Shown one piece after another: positions 8,950 to 17,747 of a stretch of 64,000 nt of DNA. The position numbers and the translations under genes are program-made. This DNA is from Pseudomonadota bacterium (GTDB lineage Bacteria; Pseudomonadota; Alphaproteobacteria; Rhizobiales; Aestuariivirgaceae), in contig CAUJIO010000015.1 in assembly GCA_963205315.1 (NCBI GenBank), forward strand, positions 1 through 64,000, written 5' to 3'. The notes below the pieces were generated by a model. It searched no databases. It saw only the letters and a program-made list of their open reading frames with translations, and was not told the DNA's origin. How positions within the stretch are numbered: the first letter of the stretch is position 1; every line of letters starts with the position of its first letter.

Positions 8950-9750
8950 ATGATCAAGCGCACCCCCACAGGTACGGCATACGACGTGACCGGCACGGGG
9001 GGACCTTGCGTCGTGCTGGTGCACGGGCTGGGCCTCAATCTGCAGTCATGGCTCTGGCAAGTGCCGGAACTGGCCAAGACCTACCGCGTCATCACCTTCG
9101 ATCTCTATGGGCACGGCAACAGTGCCAAGGCCCCGTCGCCGCCGTCGCTCTCCCTGTTCTCAGGCCAGATCCTCGAGCTGCTCGATCTGCAGGGCATCAG
9201 CACGGCGGCCGTTGCGGGGTTCTCGCTCGGCGGCATGATCGCCAGGCGCTTCGCCATGGATCATCAAGATCGCCTCTGGGCACTGGCAATCCTGCATTCA
9301 GCCCATGCACGCGACGCTGCGGCACATGATGCCATCCAGGCTCGCGTGCATCAGGCGCGAAAGGACGGCCCTGGCGCGACTGTCGAAGCGGCATTGCAAC
9401 GCTGGTTCACGGATGAGTTTCGCGCCGCCAATCCGGAAACGATGGATCTGGTGCGCACATGGATCATGGCCAATGACAAGGAGGCCTATGCGCCGAACTA
9501 CCAGGTACTGGTTGATGGCGTGACCGAACTGGTGGCCCCCAGGCCACCGATCACGACCCCCACGCTCGTCATGACGGCAGACGAGGACTATGGCAACTCG
9601 CCCGAGATGAGCCGTGCAATCGCTGCGGAGATTCCCGGCTCGTCGCTCGTGATCCTTAAAAAACTCCGGCATATGGCGCTGGCCGAATCGCCGGAAGCAT
9701 TCAATCAGCACCTGACGGCATTTCTGGCCACAGTGAAGCCGCCCGGCTGA
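8950..9750 (+). CDS. Alpha/beta hydrolase, 3-oxoadipate enol-lactonase-like
   Basis: A 266-residue hydrolase with the oxyanion motif HGLGL at 25-29, the nucleophile elbow GFSLGG (Ser92), an acid in TADEDYGN and a base in LRHMALAE. The organisation resembles PcaD-type enol-lactonases and related C-C or ester hydrolases. A weak Shine-Dalgarno (AGAG) precedes the ATG. It is followed 29 bases later by the convergent end of the lipoate-ligase-like gene. Confidence 0.85.
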   Translation: MIKRTPTGTAYDVTGTGGPCVVLVHGLGLNLQSWLWQVPELAKTYRVITFDLYGHGNSAKAPSPPSLSLFSGQILELLDLQGISTAAVAGFSLGGMIARRFAMDHQDRLWALAILHSAHARDAAAHDAIQARVHQARKDGPGATVEAALQRWFTDEFRAANPETMDLVRTWIMANDKEAYAPNYQVLVDGVTELVAPRPPITTPTLVMTADEDYGNSPEMSRAIAAEIPGSSLVILKKLRHMALAESPEAFNQHLTAFLATVKPPG

Positions 9751-9779
9751 ACGGCGGGGCGCTGAACGTTCCTGATCCC

Positions 9780-10496
9780 TCAAGAGTCGGATATCGCAAT
9801 CAGTTCTCCAGCGATGGCGGCCTGCAATCTTTGATACAGGGCGGCGAACGATAGATCGGGAACGAAATCCGACAGGGCGCCAAAGGTTGCCGGACAAAAC
9901 GGATAGTCCATGATGCGATAGGCCTCGGCCACCGCAGTCCTGGCCCGGTCAGAGGTCCTGACTGAAATGACAGCACCCAGATGATAACCGCATCGCCCGA
10001 CCCGCTGGGCTATGCCTGCCAGCTTGATGCGGCCTTCGGCGTTCACACTGTAAGTGCCGGGACAATATTCGCCATCGATCTCGCCAACGCGTGTATCGAT
10101 GCCCGTGCCAGCGAGAGCCGATGCGATCGCGTCAGAAAACAGTTTGAAACGGTCATGCACATCGGTGCGGGGCTCGCCATGTGGCGCCACCAGATCGACG
10201 ATCAGTGCGCCGCCGTCGTAGACTGCGAGTTGGCCACCTGCCCGCCGCTCCACCGGTTCAAAGCCGCGCGCAAGCATGGCCTCGGCGGCGGCGGCATAGG
10301 TTCCGAGTGTTGTGTCACGCGGAGAAAATGCCGCCGTCGGCTTGGGCCGATAGATGCGCAGCATGCCGGCGCCACCCTCATTCAGACCGAGGAGTGTGCG
10401 GCGCACGAGGTCCACGTCCTCATGCGCCGGCGTCGATGATGCAATGCCTTCGACGGCGGAATGGATCAGAACCGGGCCGCCGAATGCGCGTGTCAC
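9780..10496 (-). CDS. Lipoate-protein ligase A-like protein
   Basis: About 238 residues of the biotin/lipoate ligase fold. The motifs seen are GGQLAVYDGGALIVDL, a Lys in GRIKLAGIAQRVGR and GYHLGAVISV, which correspond to the lipoyl-adenylate binding region and the catalytic Lys of LplA/LipM-type enzymes. It is the last gene of the polyol operon, directly behind the aldolase (GTG at 10496 just after the aldolase stop); an upstream ATG at 10526 overlapping the aldolase is an alternative. Because a free-standing lipoyl domain is encoded two genes upstream, I infer that it attaches or transfers lipoate onto that protein. It lacks the extra C-terminal domain of E. coli LplA. Confidence 0.8.
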   Translation of the reverse strand: MTRAFGGPVLIHSAVEGIASSTPAHEDVDLVRRTLLGLNEGGAGMLRIYRPKPTAAFSPRDTTLGTYAAAAEAMLARGFEPVERRAGGQLAVYDGGALIVDLVAPHGEPRTDVHDRFKLFSDAIASALAGTGIDTRVGEIDGEYCPGTYSVNAEGRIKLAGIAQRVGRCGYHLGAVISVRTSDRARTAVAEAYRIMDYPFCPATFGALSDFVPDLSFAALYQRLQAAIAGELIAISDS

Positions 10497-10497
10497 G

Positions 10498-11346
10498 TCA
10501 GCGTGGCGCCTTGCCGGCGCAGCCATAGAGCTTCATCTTCTCGATGGTTGCCGCCACCATGCGGGTGCGGCCCTCGGCCATGGCCTCTTCAAGCTGGTAG
10601 TCGCCCTTGGCCCACACTGCTTCGATGCCGGCGCGGAAGGCGTGGCGGAGGTCGGTGTCGGCATTGAACTTGTGGACGCCGGCCGCACACGCCGCCAGCA
10701 CCTCGTTTTCCGGAATGCCAGAGGCCCCATGCAACACGAGCGGAATGCCGACGGCGTCGCGGATTTCAAGCGTGCGTTCGATGGCGAGCGGCTCGGGCTT
10801 CAGGCCCGGAATGACGCCATGCACGATGCCGACGGAAATCGCCAGGTAGTCGACACCGGTTTCCTCGACGAAGCGCTTGGCCTCGCCGACATCGGTATAG
10901 TAGTCGGGCCAGTGCACGCTCTCGCCGACATCCGGAATCTTGCCGAGTTCGGCCTCGACGGGAATTCCGAAATCATGGGCGATCTCGACGATGCGGCGCG
11001 TCGTCTTGATATTCTCCTCGAAAGGCAGATGGGCGCCGTCATACATGATCGAATTGAAGCCGAGCTTTATCGCCTCGAGGCATTCGTCCCACGGCCCATG
11101 GTCGAGATGGATGACGAATTGTGCATTCGATTCTTCGGCGACGCGCTTCGTCATTTCAAAGGCCTTGCGCACGCCCATGTGAGGAACGATGGCGCGGCCC
11201 ACCTGCAGGAATACCGGCGCTTCCGCCTGCTCTGCCGCCCAGACGAGGGCTTCGGTGGTTTCGACATTGTGCATGTTGAAGGCGCCGATGGCGTAACCGC
11301 CTGCACGGGCATCTTCGATCAGCTTGGCTGGATCGGTCCAGGGCAT
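10498..11346 (-). CDS. Class II ketose-bisphosphate aldolase (FbaA/KbaY/IolJ-like)
   Basis: A 282-residue class II aldolase. The zinc/catalytic region HLDHGPW (about 80-86), the second metal motif EAELGKIPD, the phosphate loop VLHGASGIP and KFNADTDLR are present. These zinc enzymes cleave a ketose phosphate into dihydroxyacetone phosphate and an aldehyde (or the reverse). It is encoded 19 bases behind the lipoyl-domain gene in an operon with two FGGY kinases and a G1P-dehydrogenase-like enzyme, so it probably cleaves the phosphorylated ketose those enzymes make. The DHAP so formed would be shared with the GlpD-like branch. Specificity is not readable. Confidence 0.9.
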   Translation of the reverse strand: MPWTDPAKLIEDARAGGYAIGAFNMHNVETTEALVWAAEQAEAPVFLQVGRAIVPHMGVRKAFEMTKRVAEESNAQFVIHLDHGPWDECLEAIKLGFNSIMYDGAHLPFEENIKTTRRIVEIAHDFGIPVEAELGKIPDVGESVHWPDYYTDVGEAKRFVEETGVDYLAISVGIVHGVIPGLKPEPLAIERTLEIRDAVGIPLVLHGASGIPENEVLAACAAGVHKFNADTDLRHAFRAGIEAVWAKGDYQLEEAMAEGRTRMVAATIEKMKLYGCAGKAPR

Positions 11347-11365
11347 CTGTATGTTCCTTTCGGCC

Positions 11366-11608
11366 TCAGGCCTTTTCGATGATGGCGAGAACGGTGCGAA
11401 CGGCCACGGTGTCGCCTTCGTTCACAAGGATCTCGGTGATCGTTCCGACGCCGGGTGACTCCAGCGTCTCTGTCGTCTTCTCGGCTTCCACCTCGGCCAG
11501 CGGTTCGTCTTCCGCCACTGTGTCGCCGACGCCTTTCAGCCACTTCAGGATCTTGCCTTCGCTCATGCCCATGCCCCATTGCGGAAGCAGTACCTTGATG
11601 CGTGCCAT
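11366..11608 (-). CDS. Free-standing lipoyl (biotinyl/lipoyl-attachment) domain protein
   Basis: An 80-residue protein that is just one lipoyl domain, with the attachment lysine predicted at Lys44 (EVEAEKTTET) and the flanking beta strands of E2 N-terminal domains (LPQWGMGMSEGKI at the start). Normal E2 proteins carry this domain followed by an E1/E3-binding domain and a 230-residue acyltransferase; neither follows here. It lies between E1-beta (34 bases upstream) and the aldolase (19 bases downstream) in one transcript. It should act as a swinging-arm acceptor for the product of the E1 pair. What takes the acyl group from it is unknown in this window. Confidence 0.9.
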   Translation of the reverse strand: MARIKVLLPQWGMGMSEGKILKWLKGVGDTVAEDEPLAEVEAEKTTETLESPGVGTITEILVNEGDTVAVRTVLAIIEKA

Positions 11609-11642
11609 GATGTTTCGTCTGTCCTTGTCTCTGTGAACCTGT

Positions 11643-12656
11643 TCAGGCAGCGCCGCGCGAGCGGCCAGCCATCACCTTGCGCACGGCGTCGATGGTCTTG
11701 GCGGCATCGGGATAGAGCTGCTTCTCGATCGCCGGGCTGAAGGGAATCTGCGTGTCGGGCGTCGTCACCCGCATGATCGGCGCTTTCAGGCAATCGAACG
11801 CTTTCTCGGCAACGATGGCCGAGATTTCTGCAGCGGCTCCGCATGTGGTGTGGGCTGGATCGACAATCACCAGTCGGCCGGTGCGGGCCACCGCGTTGAG
11901 GATCGCTTCCGAGTCGAGCGGCACCATGGTGCGCGGGTCGATGATCTCGACGGAGATACCCTCTGCTTCGAGCTTTGCAGCCGCCTGAAGTGCAACATGG
12001 ACGCCGGTCGAAATCGCCACGATGGTGACGTCGGTTCCGGCGCGCACCGTGCGGGCGACGCCGAAGGGAATGCGGAACTCACCCTCGTCGACGTCTTCCT
12101 TGAGACCCCACAACAGGCAGGCCTCGAAGGACAGCACGGGGTCATCCATGTCGATGGCGGTGCGCAACAGGCCCTTGGCATCCGTCGGCGTGGCCGGCAC
12201 CATGATCTTGAGCCCCGGCACATTCATGAACATCGGGTAGGGGCGGTCGGAGTGATGCGCGCCGGTATTGAGCCCGTAGAACATCGCCGAACGGAACACG
12301 ACCGGCAACGAGGCCTGGCCGCCGAACATGTAGCGGTTCTTGGCCACCTGGTTCACGAACTGGTCCATCGCCATGTAGAGAAAACTTGAATAGGACAGGT
12401 CGACGATCGGCCGCAGGCCCGTCATCGCGGCGCCTGCTGCCGCCCCCACCATCACCTCTTCCGAGATCGGCGTGTTGCGAATGCGGTCGGATCCGAACAT
12501 CTGCAGGAAGTCGCCCTTGTCGGCGCGCGACTTGCCGCCCATCGTGCCGTAGACATTGGCCTCGACGTCCTCGCCCATGATGATGACGCGGGGGTCCGCT
12601 TCCATCGCCTCGCGCTGCGCGGCGCCAATGGCGCCCAGAAAACTCATGACAGTCAT
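11643..12656 (-). CDS. Thiamine-dependent 2-oxo-acid/acetoin dehydrogenase E1, beta subunit
   Basis: A 337-residue transketolase-like E1-beta. The characteristic N-terminal part (MGEDVEANVYGTMGG) and the central SEEVMVGAAAGAAMTGLRP and GAHHSDRPYPMFMN segments are present, with the C-terminal transketolase domain (VEIIDPRTMVPLD). The ATG at 12656 overlaps the end of E1-alpha by 4 bases; open frame further upstream only covers the alpha gene. With the alpha subunit it should decarboxylate a 2-oxo acid or cleave an acetoin-like ketol and pass the acyl unit to lipoate. Similarity to AcoB-type proteins is as good as to pyruvate dehydrogenase. Confidence 0.92.
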   Translation of the reverse strand: MTVMSFLGAIGAAQREAMEADPRVIIMGEDVEANVYGTMGGKSRADKGDFLQMFGSDRIRNTPISEEVMVGAAAGAAMTGLRPIVDLSYSSFLYMAMDQFVNQVAKNRYMFGGQASLPVVFRSAMFYGLNTGAHHSDRPYPMFMNVPGLKIMVPATPTDAKGLLRTAIDMDDPVLSFEACLLWGLKEDVDEGEFRIPFGVARTVRAGTDVTIVAISTGVHVALQAAAKLEAEGISVEIIDPRTMVPLDSEAILNAVARTGRLVIVDPAHTTCGAAAEISAIVAEKAFDCLKAPIMRVTTPDTQIPFSPAIEKQLYPDAAKTIDAVRKVMAGRSRGAA

Positions 12657-13639
12657 TGTGTCACTCCGAAGGGAACGGTGTAGAGATCCTTGAAGGCAAC
12701 AGAGAGCTCGGGATACGGGCTGTCTTCTGCGAACTGCACGGACGCATCGACCTCGGCCATGACCTCGGCTTCCATCGCATCGAGCATTGCTGCGTCGGCG
12801 ACGCCCTGCTCCTCCAGATAGGTGCGGAACATCTTGACTGGATCGCGCTTCAGCCATGCCTCCTTCTCAGCCGGATTGCGATAGTCGGTCGCGATCCGCA
12901 GGCCTTCCGAGTGCTCGTTGAAGCGATAGGTGACGACTTCGACAAGGCTTGGTCCCAAGCCGGCGCGGGCGCGGTCAGTGGCGGTCTTCACCGCATCGTA
13001 GACCTTGAGCACATCCTGGCCGTCCTCGACGCGAATGCCCGGCATGTTGAAACCGGCGGCCCGCGTGGCGATCACGCCCGCCGTCACCGTATGTGCGGGA
13101 GTCGAAAGCGCATACTGGTTGTTCTCGCACAGGAACACGATGGGCAGCCCCCAGACCGAGGACATGTTCATGGCCTCGTAGAGGCAGCCCTGATTGGCCG
13201 CACCATCGCCGAAGAAAGCCAGCGACACGCGGCCGTTGCGCAGCACCTTGGCCGACAAGGCAGCCCCTGTCGCAATCGGGATCGACGAGCCGACGATGCC
13301 GGATTCACCCAGGCTTCCGACCTTGAAATCGGCCAGATGCATCGAGCCGCCCTTGCCCCCGCAGACGCCATTGGCCTTGCCGACGAGTTCCGCCATCAGC
13401 GGACCCAGGGCCGCGCCCTTGCCGATCGGATGGCCGTGGCTGCGGTGATTGCCTGTCATGTAGTCGCCATCGGCCAGCGCCATGCAGGAGCCGACGACCT
13501 GGGCTTCCTGGCCAATCGAGGTGTGAACAGTGCCGGGAATTTCGCCGCGCTTCACCATCTTGGATGCGCGCTCGTCGAACCGGCGGATGCGCAACATGCG
13601 CCGTTGCATTTCAAGCAGGAGGTCGTTTGGCCGTGTCAT
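12653..13639 (-). CDS. Thiamine-dependent 2-oxo-acid/acetoin dehydrogenase E1, alpha subunit
   Basis: A 328-residue E1-alpha. The thiamine-diphosphate motif runs from FFGDGAANQG to LCENNQYALSTP, the expected GDG-to-NN spacing. Other markers are GNHRSHGHPIGKG and GGKGGSMHLAD. The start at 13639 has a strong AAGGAAGGA site. It overlaps the SorC gene upstream (ATGA) and E1-beta downstream (ATGA), so three proteins are translationally coupled. The substrate is probably a 2-oxo acid or hydroxyketone made by the other operon enzymes; acetoin itself is possible because a BudC-like SDR shares the promoter motif. Confidence 0.92.
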   Translation of the reverse strand: MTRPNDLLLEMQRRMLRIRRFDERASKMVKRGEIPGTVHTSIGQEAQVVGSCMALADGDYMTGNHRSHGHPIGKGAALGPLMAELVGKANGVCGGKGGSMHLADFKVGSLGESGIVGSSIPIATGAALSAKVLRNGRVSLAFFGDGAANQGCLYEAMNMSSVWGLPIVFLCENNQYALSTPAHTVTAGVIATRAAGFNMPGIRVEDGQDVLKVYDAVKTATDRARAGLGPSLVEVVTYRFNEHSEGLRIATDYRNPAEKEAWLKRDPVKMFRTYLEEQGVADAAMLDAMEAEVMAEVDASVQFAEDSPYPELSVAFKDLYTVPFGVTQ

Positions 13640-14661
13640 GAGTTGTCCTTCCTTGCCTTGTGCGGCGCGCCGGCGGCGGCCATGAGATAGTTGGCGCTGC
13701 TGACGTCGGTGACCAGCACATCGATCCACTTGCCGGCCAGCGCTGCGGCGAGCGCTTCATGCTTCTTGGCGCCGCCGGCCACGGCAATCCGCCGCCTGGC
13801 ATTGCGCAGCTGATCGAGCGTGATGCCGATGACGAGGTCGTCGAGGGGCGTCTTCACCGGATTGCCCTTGCTGTCGATGAAACGCTGGTGGAGCTGGCCC
13901 ACGGCACCAGCGGCGCGCACCGCCGCGAGCTGCTCCGCTGTGAAGAAGTTGTCGCTCGCCTCGAGCGGCCCGTGAAAGTCCGCCGGGCCGATGCCGACCA
14001 ATACGGTATCAACGTCATCGAGCTGACGCAGGGCCTTGCGGATATGGGTATCGGTCATCGCCGCATCGCGAAGCTCGCTGCTCGGCAATACGCCAGGCGC
14101 ACGCAAGAACACGGCTTCGGCATCGAAGGCCTGGGCGATCTGCAATGTCGCGACATCGGCCTCGTGCTGCAGCATGGGTGAGCCGAGATCGCCCAGAGTC
14201 TCGACCACATGCTTCACGCCGCTCTGATGCGGTTCGATCAGCCGTGCCATTTCGCGCAGCGTGGTGCTCCACGAGGTAAAGCCGAGAACCGGCCCACCGG
14301 TGAAGATCTCGGTCAGGCAGCGCGCGGCGGCGGCACCCAGGATCTGTCCGATGCCGTCCTCGGTCGAGCCTGTGTCGATGACGTAGGCCGCCTCAAGGCC
14401 ATACGCGGCGATCAATCCGTCCTCGAGGTCGGGGTACAGGCCCTCGGGCGGCACGACGATCTTGCGGATGATGCCCTGCTCTTCGGCCATGCGCAGCAGG
14501 CGCGAAACACCGGCCTGCGAGATTCCCATCTTCTCGGCGATCTCGGTCTGGCGCTCGCCTTCGATGTGATGCATGCGCGCAGCTCTTGTCATCAGCCGAA
14601 GCTGGTCGATGTCGACTCCAGGAAAGCGCCGTGTCGCGGCCGCGGGTGGGCTGCGTCTCAT
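13636..14661 (-). CDS. SorC/DeoR-family sugar-responsive transcriptional regulator
   Basis: A 341-residue regulator with an N-terminal helix-turn-helix (about 36-60, QTEIAEKMGISQAGVSRLLR) and a C-terminal SorC sugar-phosphate-binding domain (PVLGFTSWSTTLREM, then DTVLVGIGP and VGQLHQRFIDSKGNPV). Members such as EryD and SorC respond to phosphorylated intermediates of polyol catabolism. It is embedded in the operon, overlapping both neighbours by 4 bases, which suggests autoregulation. The inverted repeat at 17670-17701 and the GTGCATTTTTTG motif are candidate targets. Confidence 0.92.
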   Translation of the reverse strand: MRRSPPAAATRRFPGVDIDQLRLMTRAARMHHIEGERQTEIAEKMGISQAGVSRLLRMAEEQGIIRKIVVPPEGLYPDLEDGLIAAYGLEAAYVIDTGSTEDGIGQILGAAAARCLTEIFTGGPVLGFTSWSTTLREMARLIEPHQSGVKHVVETLGDLGSPMLQHEADVATLQIAQAFDAEAVFLRAPGVLPSSELRDAAMTDTHIRKALRQLDDVDTVLVGIGPADFHGPLEASDNFFTAEQLAAVRAAGAVGQLHQRFIDSKGNPVKTPLDDLVIGITLDQLRNARRRIAVAGGAKKHEALAAALAGKWIDVLVTDVSSANYLMAAAGAPHKARKDNS

Positions 14662-16169
14662 CGCGTGCTCTCCGCAAGCAACTGGAAAGTGCTACGCAGA
14701 CTGGGATAGATGTCGAGATAGGCATCGAAGATTTCGGAATAGCGCGCGTGAGCTGCCATGTCTGGCTCGAACACGGTGTCGATGCCCGTCATGCCATCGG
14801 CAGCGCTTCGGATGTCGCCATAGAGACCCGCCGCTGCAGCAGCATGAATGCCGGCACCCAACGCCGTGCTCTCCTGCTCGCGCACGAGTTTCACCGTGCG
14901 GCCGAGTGCATCGGCGATGATCTGACACCACAACGGGCTGCGCGAGCCGCCGCCAAGCATCAGGATCTCGGTAATGGCGCTGCCGCTGGCGGCTTCGACG
15001 CCATTGGTGAGGAGCCGCTGCTCCAGTGCAATGCCTTCGAGGATCGCGCGGTACATGTGCGCCTTGCCGTGCACGCCCGAGAGCCCGACGAAGGCGCCGC
15101 GCGCATGGCCGTCCCAATAGGGCGTCATGGCGCCGGTCCAGTAAGGCAGGCACAACAGGCCGCCGGCACCGATGGGCACGTCCATGGCGGCCTCCTCGAG
15201 GATCTGTTCGGGCGACTTTCCCGCCGTGGCATTGTGCGCCGTACCCGCGAAATTCTCGATGAACCAGACGATGTTCTGGGTGCCGCCGCCAATGAAGGTT
15301 TCGAGGATATAGGTGCCGGGCACCGGGCCGCCCATGGTGCGGTAGGCGGTGTCGTGGCTGTAGTCCGCGGCATAGACGCCCGATACGACGCCGGTGCCGA
15401 GATTGAGATAAGCCCGTCCCGGCTTTGTGACGTTGCAGCCAAGACCGGCTGACTGGCCATCGCCGGCGCCGACGACCACCGGCAAGCCCGCAGGCAAGCC
15501 AAGCAAGGCACCGGCACTGGCCGTGATCTGGCCCGCCACCGCGCCCGGCGGCAACAGCCGGCTCACCTGATGGCGCGACAGGCCCGCGGCTGCGAGCAGG
15601 CCGTCGTCGTAATCGAAGCGCTGGAGATCGACGAGGCCGAGCGGATCGGCACAGGCCCAGGAGGTGGCCCATTCACCCGTGAGTTTCTGCACGAGATATC
15701 CCGCGACGTCGACGACATGGGCGGTGCGTGCGATGGTCTCGGGCTCATGGCGCTTGAGCCACAAAAGCTTGTACCAGGCAGGCGTCGGGTTCGGTGGCTT
15801 GCCGGTGATGCGGTGGACGTCAGGTGTTCCAAAGGCCTCGACCTCTGCGGTGGCGCGCACATCCATCCATGTGATGGCGGGGCGGATCGGCTCGCCCGCC
15901 TTGTCGAGGCACACGAATGTTTCGCGCTGATGGGTGATGGCGATGGCGGCAATGCGCTGCGATCCCACCAGCGCCACGGCCTCGGCAATCGCCGCCGACG
16001 TCGCGGCCCACCAGTCGGGTGCATTCTGCTCGACCCAGCCAGAGCGGACATGGGTCTGGCCGTAGCTGCGGCGGCCGGTAGCGACGGCGCGGCCTGTCAT
16101 GTCCCACACCACCGCCTTGCTGGCGGTGGTCGAGCAATCGATACCAATGACCAGGTCGGCCTTGCTCAT
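14658..16169 (-). CDS. FGGY-family carbohydrate kinase (xylulokinase-like)
   Basis: A 503-residue two-domain FGGY kinase. The N-terminal phosphate-1 motif IGIDCSTTASKAVVWD, the substrate region (ITWMDVRA, then SWACADPLGLVDL) and the C-terminal ATP motif MLGGGSRSPLWCQIIADALG are present. These enzymes phosphorylate a sugar or polyol hydroxyl. The length and motif pattern are nearest to xylulokinases and erythritol kinases, but the substrate remains open. It overlaps both the G1P-dehydrogenase-like gene upstream and the SorC gene downstream. It is the second FGGY kinase of the locus. Confidence 0.9.
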   Translation of the reverse strand: MSKADLVIGIDCSTTASKAVVWDMTGRAVATGRRSYGQTHVRSGWVEQNAPDWWAATSAAIAEAVALVGSQRIAAIAITHQRETFVCLDKAGEPIRPAITWMDVRATAEVEAFGTPDVHRITGKPPNPTPAWYKLLWLKRHEPETIARTAHVVDVAGYLVQKLTGEWATSWACADPLGLVDLQRFDYDDGLLAAAGLSRHQVSRLLPPGAVAGQITASAGALLGLPAGLPVVVGAGDGQSAGLGCNVTKPGRAYLNLGTGVVSGVYAADYSHDTAYRTMGGPVPGTYILETFIGGGTQNIVWFIENFAGTAHNATAGKSPEQILEEAAMDVPIGAGGLLCLPYWTGAMTPYWDGHARGAFVGLSGVHGKAHMYRAILEGIALEQRLLTNGVEAASGSAITEILMLGGGSRSPLWCQIIADALGRTVKLVREQESTALGAGIHAAAAAGLYGDIRSAADGMTGIDTVFEPDMAAHARYSEIFDAYLDIYPSLRSTFQLLAESTR

Positions 16170-17596
16170 GCCGTTTCCCCCAGCACTCCGTCGAGCGCCC
16201 AGTCGATGCGCTCATCGGTCCACATTCCCAGCATGTCCAGCAGGTCGACGAGATTGAAGCGGCTGCGCATGAGGAAGCAATTGGCGGTGGCCCAGCGGGC
16301 AAGGCCGGGAGCGACCGTCGTGGTCAGGCCTACGAAATCCGACGGCGCGCCGGACGCCTGCAAGGACGGGCGCAACGTTTCGGGCGGAGTCACCATCTTG
16401 TCGAATTCCGCCGCGTGGCGCTTCCAGTCCGTCAGCACGGATTGAAGCCGCGTCCAGTTCTCGGCGAGTTTCTTGTGCTTGGCCTGGCAGTCCCGCCAGC
16501 ACTCGCCGGCAATCGCATCACCCAGATGTCCGAAGGCGCCACGCACCCGAGACTCCAGCACAGCAAGATCGGGTTTCTTCAGGCGCTCTGGCCGGATGAG
16601 ATCGCTTTCGATGGCCTGCCGCCACAGCTTGGCGGCAACGAGGCTTGCCACGCCAACCTGCTCGCCATGCAGGCCAATGTCCATGTGATTGGCGGAATGG
16701 TGCAGATCGAGCATGTGGCTGATGACGTGCTCGACGCCCGACAGACATGCGGTGGTGTTGGAAATGCCCGACACGATTCCGCGCAACGCCAAGAGCCGGG
16801 TCAGCTCACGCGTGGCATGCGCCTCGCCCTTGGCAACGCCTGCGGACCATGCGGGAGGTTCGGCTGCCGTTGCCTTCAGCATCGCCATGGAGGCCGGATG
16901 AAAGGTGTTGTCGAGCCCGATGAGGGAAGACAGATACCAGTCGGCGGGCGCGGTGAAGAGCGAGATCGCTTCGCCGAAACCCGATGTGTTCATCTCGCGC
17001 GGCGCCGTGCCGATGGTCACTACGTCAGCCAGCACAATGTCGGGCCAGCGCGACGGGACGGTGCGCTTGACTCCATTCTTCAAGACAACCGACACATTGT
17101 CTGTGAAGCCATCGACCGAGGCTGCGGTTTGCACGGCGACGTGGACAACGCCGCCATTGCGCTGGCTCGCCACCTTGCCGATGTCTGTCATGGTGCCGGA
17201 ACCGACCGTAACGATGGCATCGGCACCCTTCACCGCGGCGGCGGCCATATCGAGCACCGTGTCATCGGCATGGAGCTTGTCGTGGCCGTCATCAAGGATC
17301 TCGACGCGCACCGCGAAATGATCCTTGAGCTGATTTTCAACAAGCTCCAGCAGGTTCTCGCCGTTGCGCAAGATCGGCGTCTTGTCCTTGAGAATGACAA
17401 TATGGGCGCTGCCGGCCTTGCCGGCTGCCGCCAAGGCCTCGGCCACTGAGGCCTTCACTTTCAAGTGGGCATCGTCTGAAATCACCACCCGCTGCATGTC
17501 GAGGGATCCAAGCAGGGCGCCGGGATCGAGAGTCTTGAGTTCCCGCCGGATGCCGTCGAGATCGGAGAGGTCGGTCAGCTTTGGCGTGAGTGGCAT
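16166..17596 (-). CDS. Glycerol-1-phosphate dehydrogenase-like (AraM/EgsA family) polyol-phosphate dehydrogenase
   Basis: About 476 residues of the iron/zinc-dependent dehydroquinate-synthase-like fold. The NAD-binding segment VTVGSGTMTDIGK and VQTAASVDGFTDNVSVV, plus metal-ligand histidines in the ISHMLDLHHSANHMDIGLHG stretch, are family features of AraM/EgsA. Known members interconvert DHAP and sn-glycerol-1-phosphate, and AraM sits in an arabinose operon. Here an oxidation of a phosphorylated polyol to a ketose phosphate is a reasonable inference. It is the first gene after a 151-base promoter region; the ATG at 17596 was chosen because the reading frame upstream is low quality. It is longer than the roughly 400-residue AraM. 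Confidence 0.82.
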   Translation of the reverse strand: MPLTPKLTDLSDLDGIRRELKTLDPGALLGSLDMQRVVISDDAHLKVKASVAEALAAAGKAGSAHIVILKDKTPILRNGENLLELVENQLKDHFAVRVEILDDGHDKLHADDTVLDMAAAAVKGADAIVTVGSGTMTDIGKVASQRNGGVVHVAVQTAASVDGFTDNVSVVLKNGVKRTVPSRWPDIVLADVVTIGTAPREMNTSGFGEAISLFTAPADWYLSSLIGLDNTFHPASMAMLKATAAEPPAWSAGVAKGEAHATRELTRLLALRGIVSGISNTTACLSGVEHVISHMLDLHHSANHMDIGLHGEQVGVASLVAAKLWRQAIESDLIRPERLKKPDLAVLESRVRGAFGHLGDAIAGECWRDCQAKHKKLAENWTRLQSVLTDWKRHAAEFDKMVTPPETLRPSLQASGAPSDFVGLTTTVAPGLARWATANCFLMRSRFNLVDLLDMLGMWTDERIDWALDGVLGETA

Positions 17597-17669
17597 CGGG
17601 TTTCCGGTTCTATCGGGTGAATGGGCCGTGGCGGCTGGAAAGGCTCGCCGGAACAGCGTTGTAGTAATT

Positions 17670-17707
17670 ATGCACAACTTGAATTTTTATGCAATGTGCA
17701 TTTTTTG
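17670..17707. promoter_or_regulatory. Operator-like inverted repeat before the G1PDH/kinase/E1 operon
   Basis: ATGCACA (17670-17676) and TGTGCAT (17695-17701) form a perfect 7-base inverted repeat with an 18-base spacer, in an AT-rich gap 74-105 bases upstream of the 17596 start. The right arm is part of the GTGCATTTTTTG word (17696-17707) also found at 402-413. SorC proteins bind as tetramers to long inverted repeats, so this is a good candidate site. The 151-base gap itself separates the glpD/glpK-like pair from the rest and likely holds a promoter. Confidence 0.45.
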
Positions 17708-17747
17708 CATTCAGCAGACCTGAAATCGCACATTCGCGCCCAATTGA

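Noticed and set aside
10354..11382. 342-codon plus-strand open frame
   Set aside because: Antisense to the class II aldolase and the lipoate-ligase-like gene, with no recognisable motif.
12656..13690. 344-codon plus-strand open frame
   Set aside because: Antisense to E1-alpha; the minus frame carries the thiamine diphosphate motif and overlapping operon starts.
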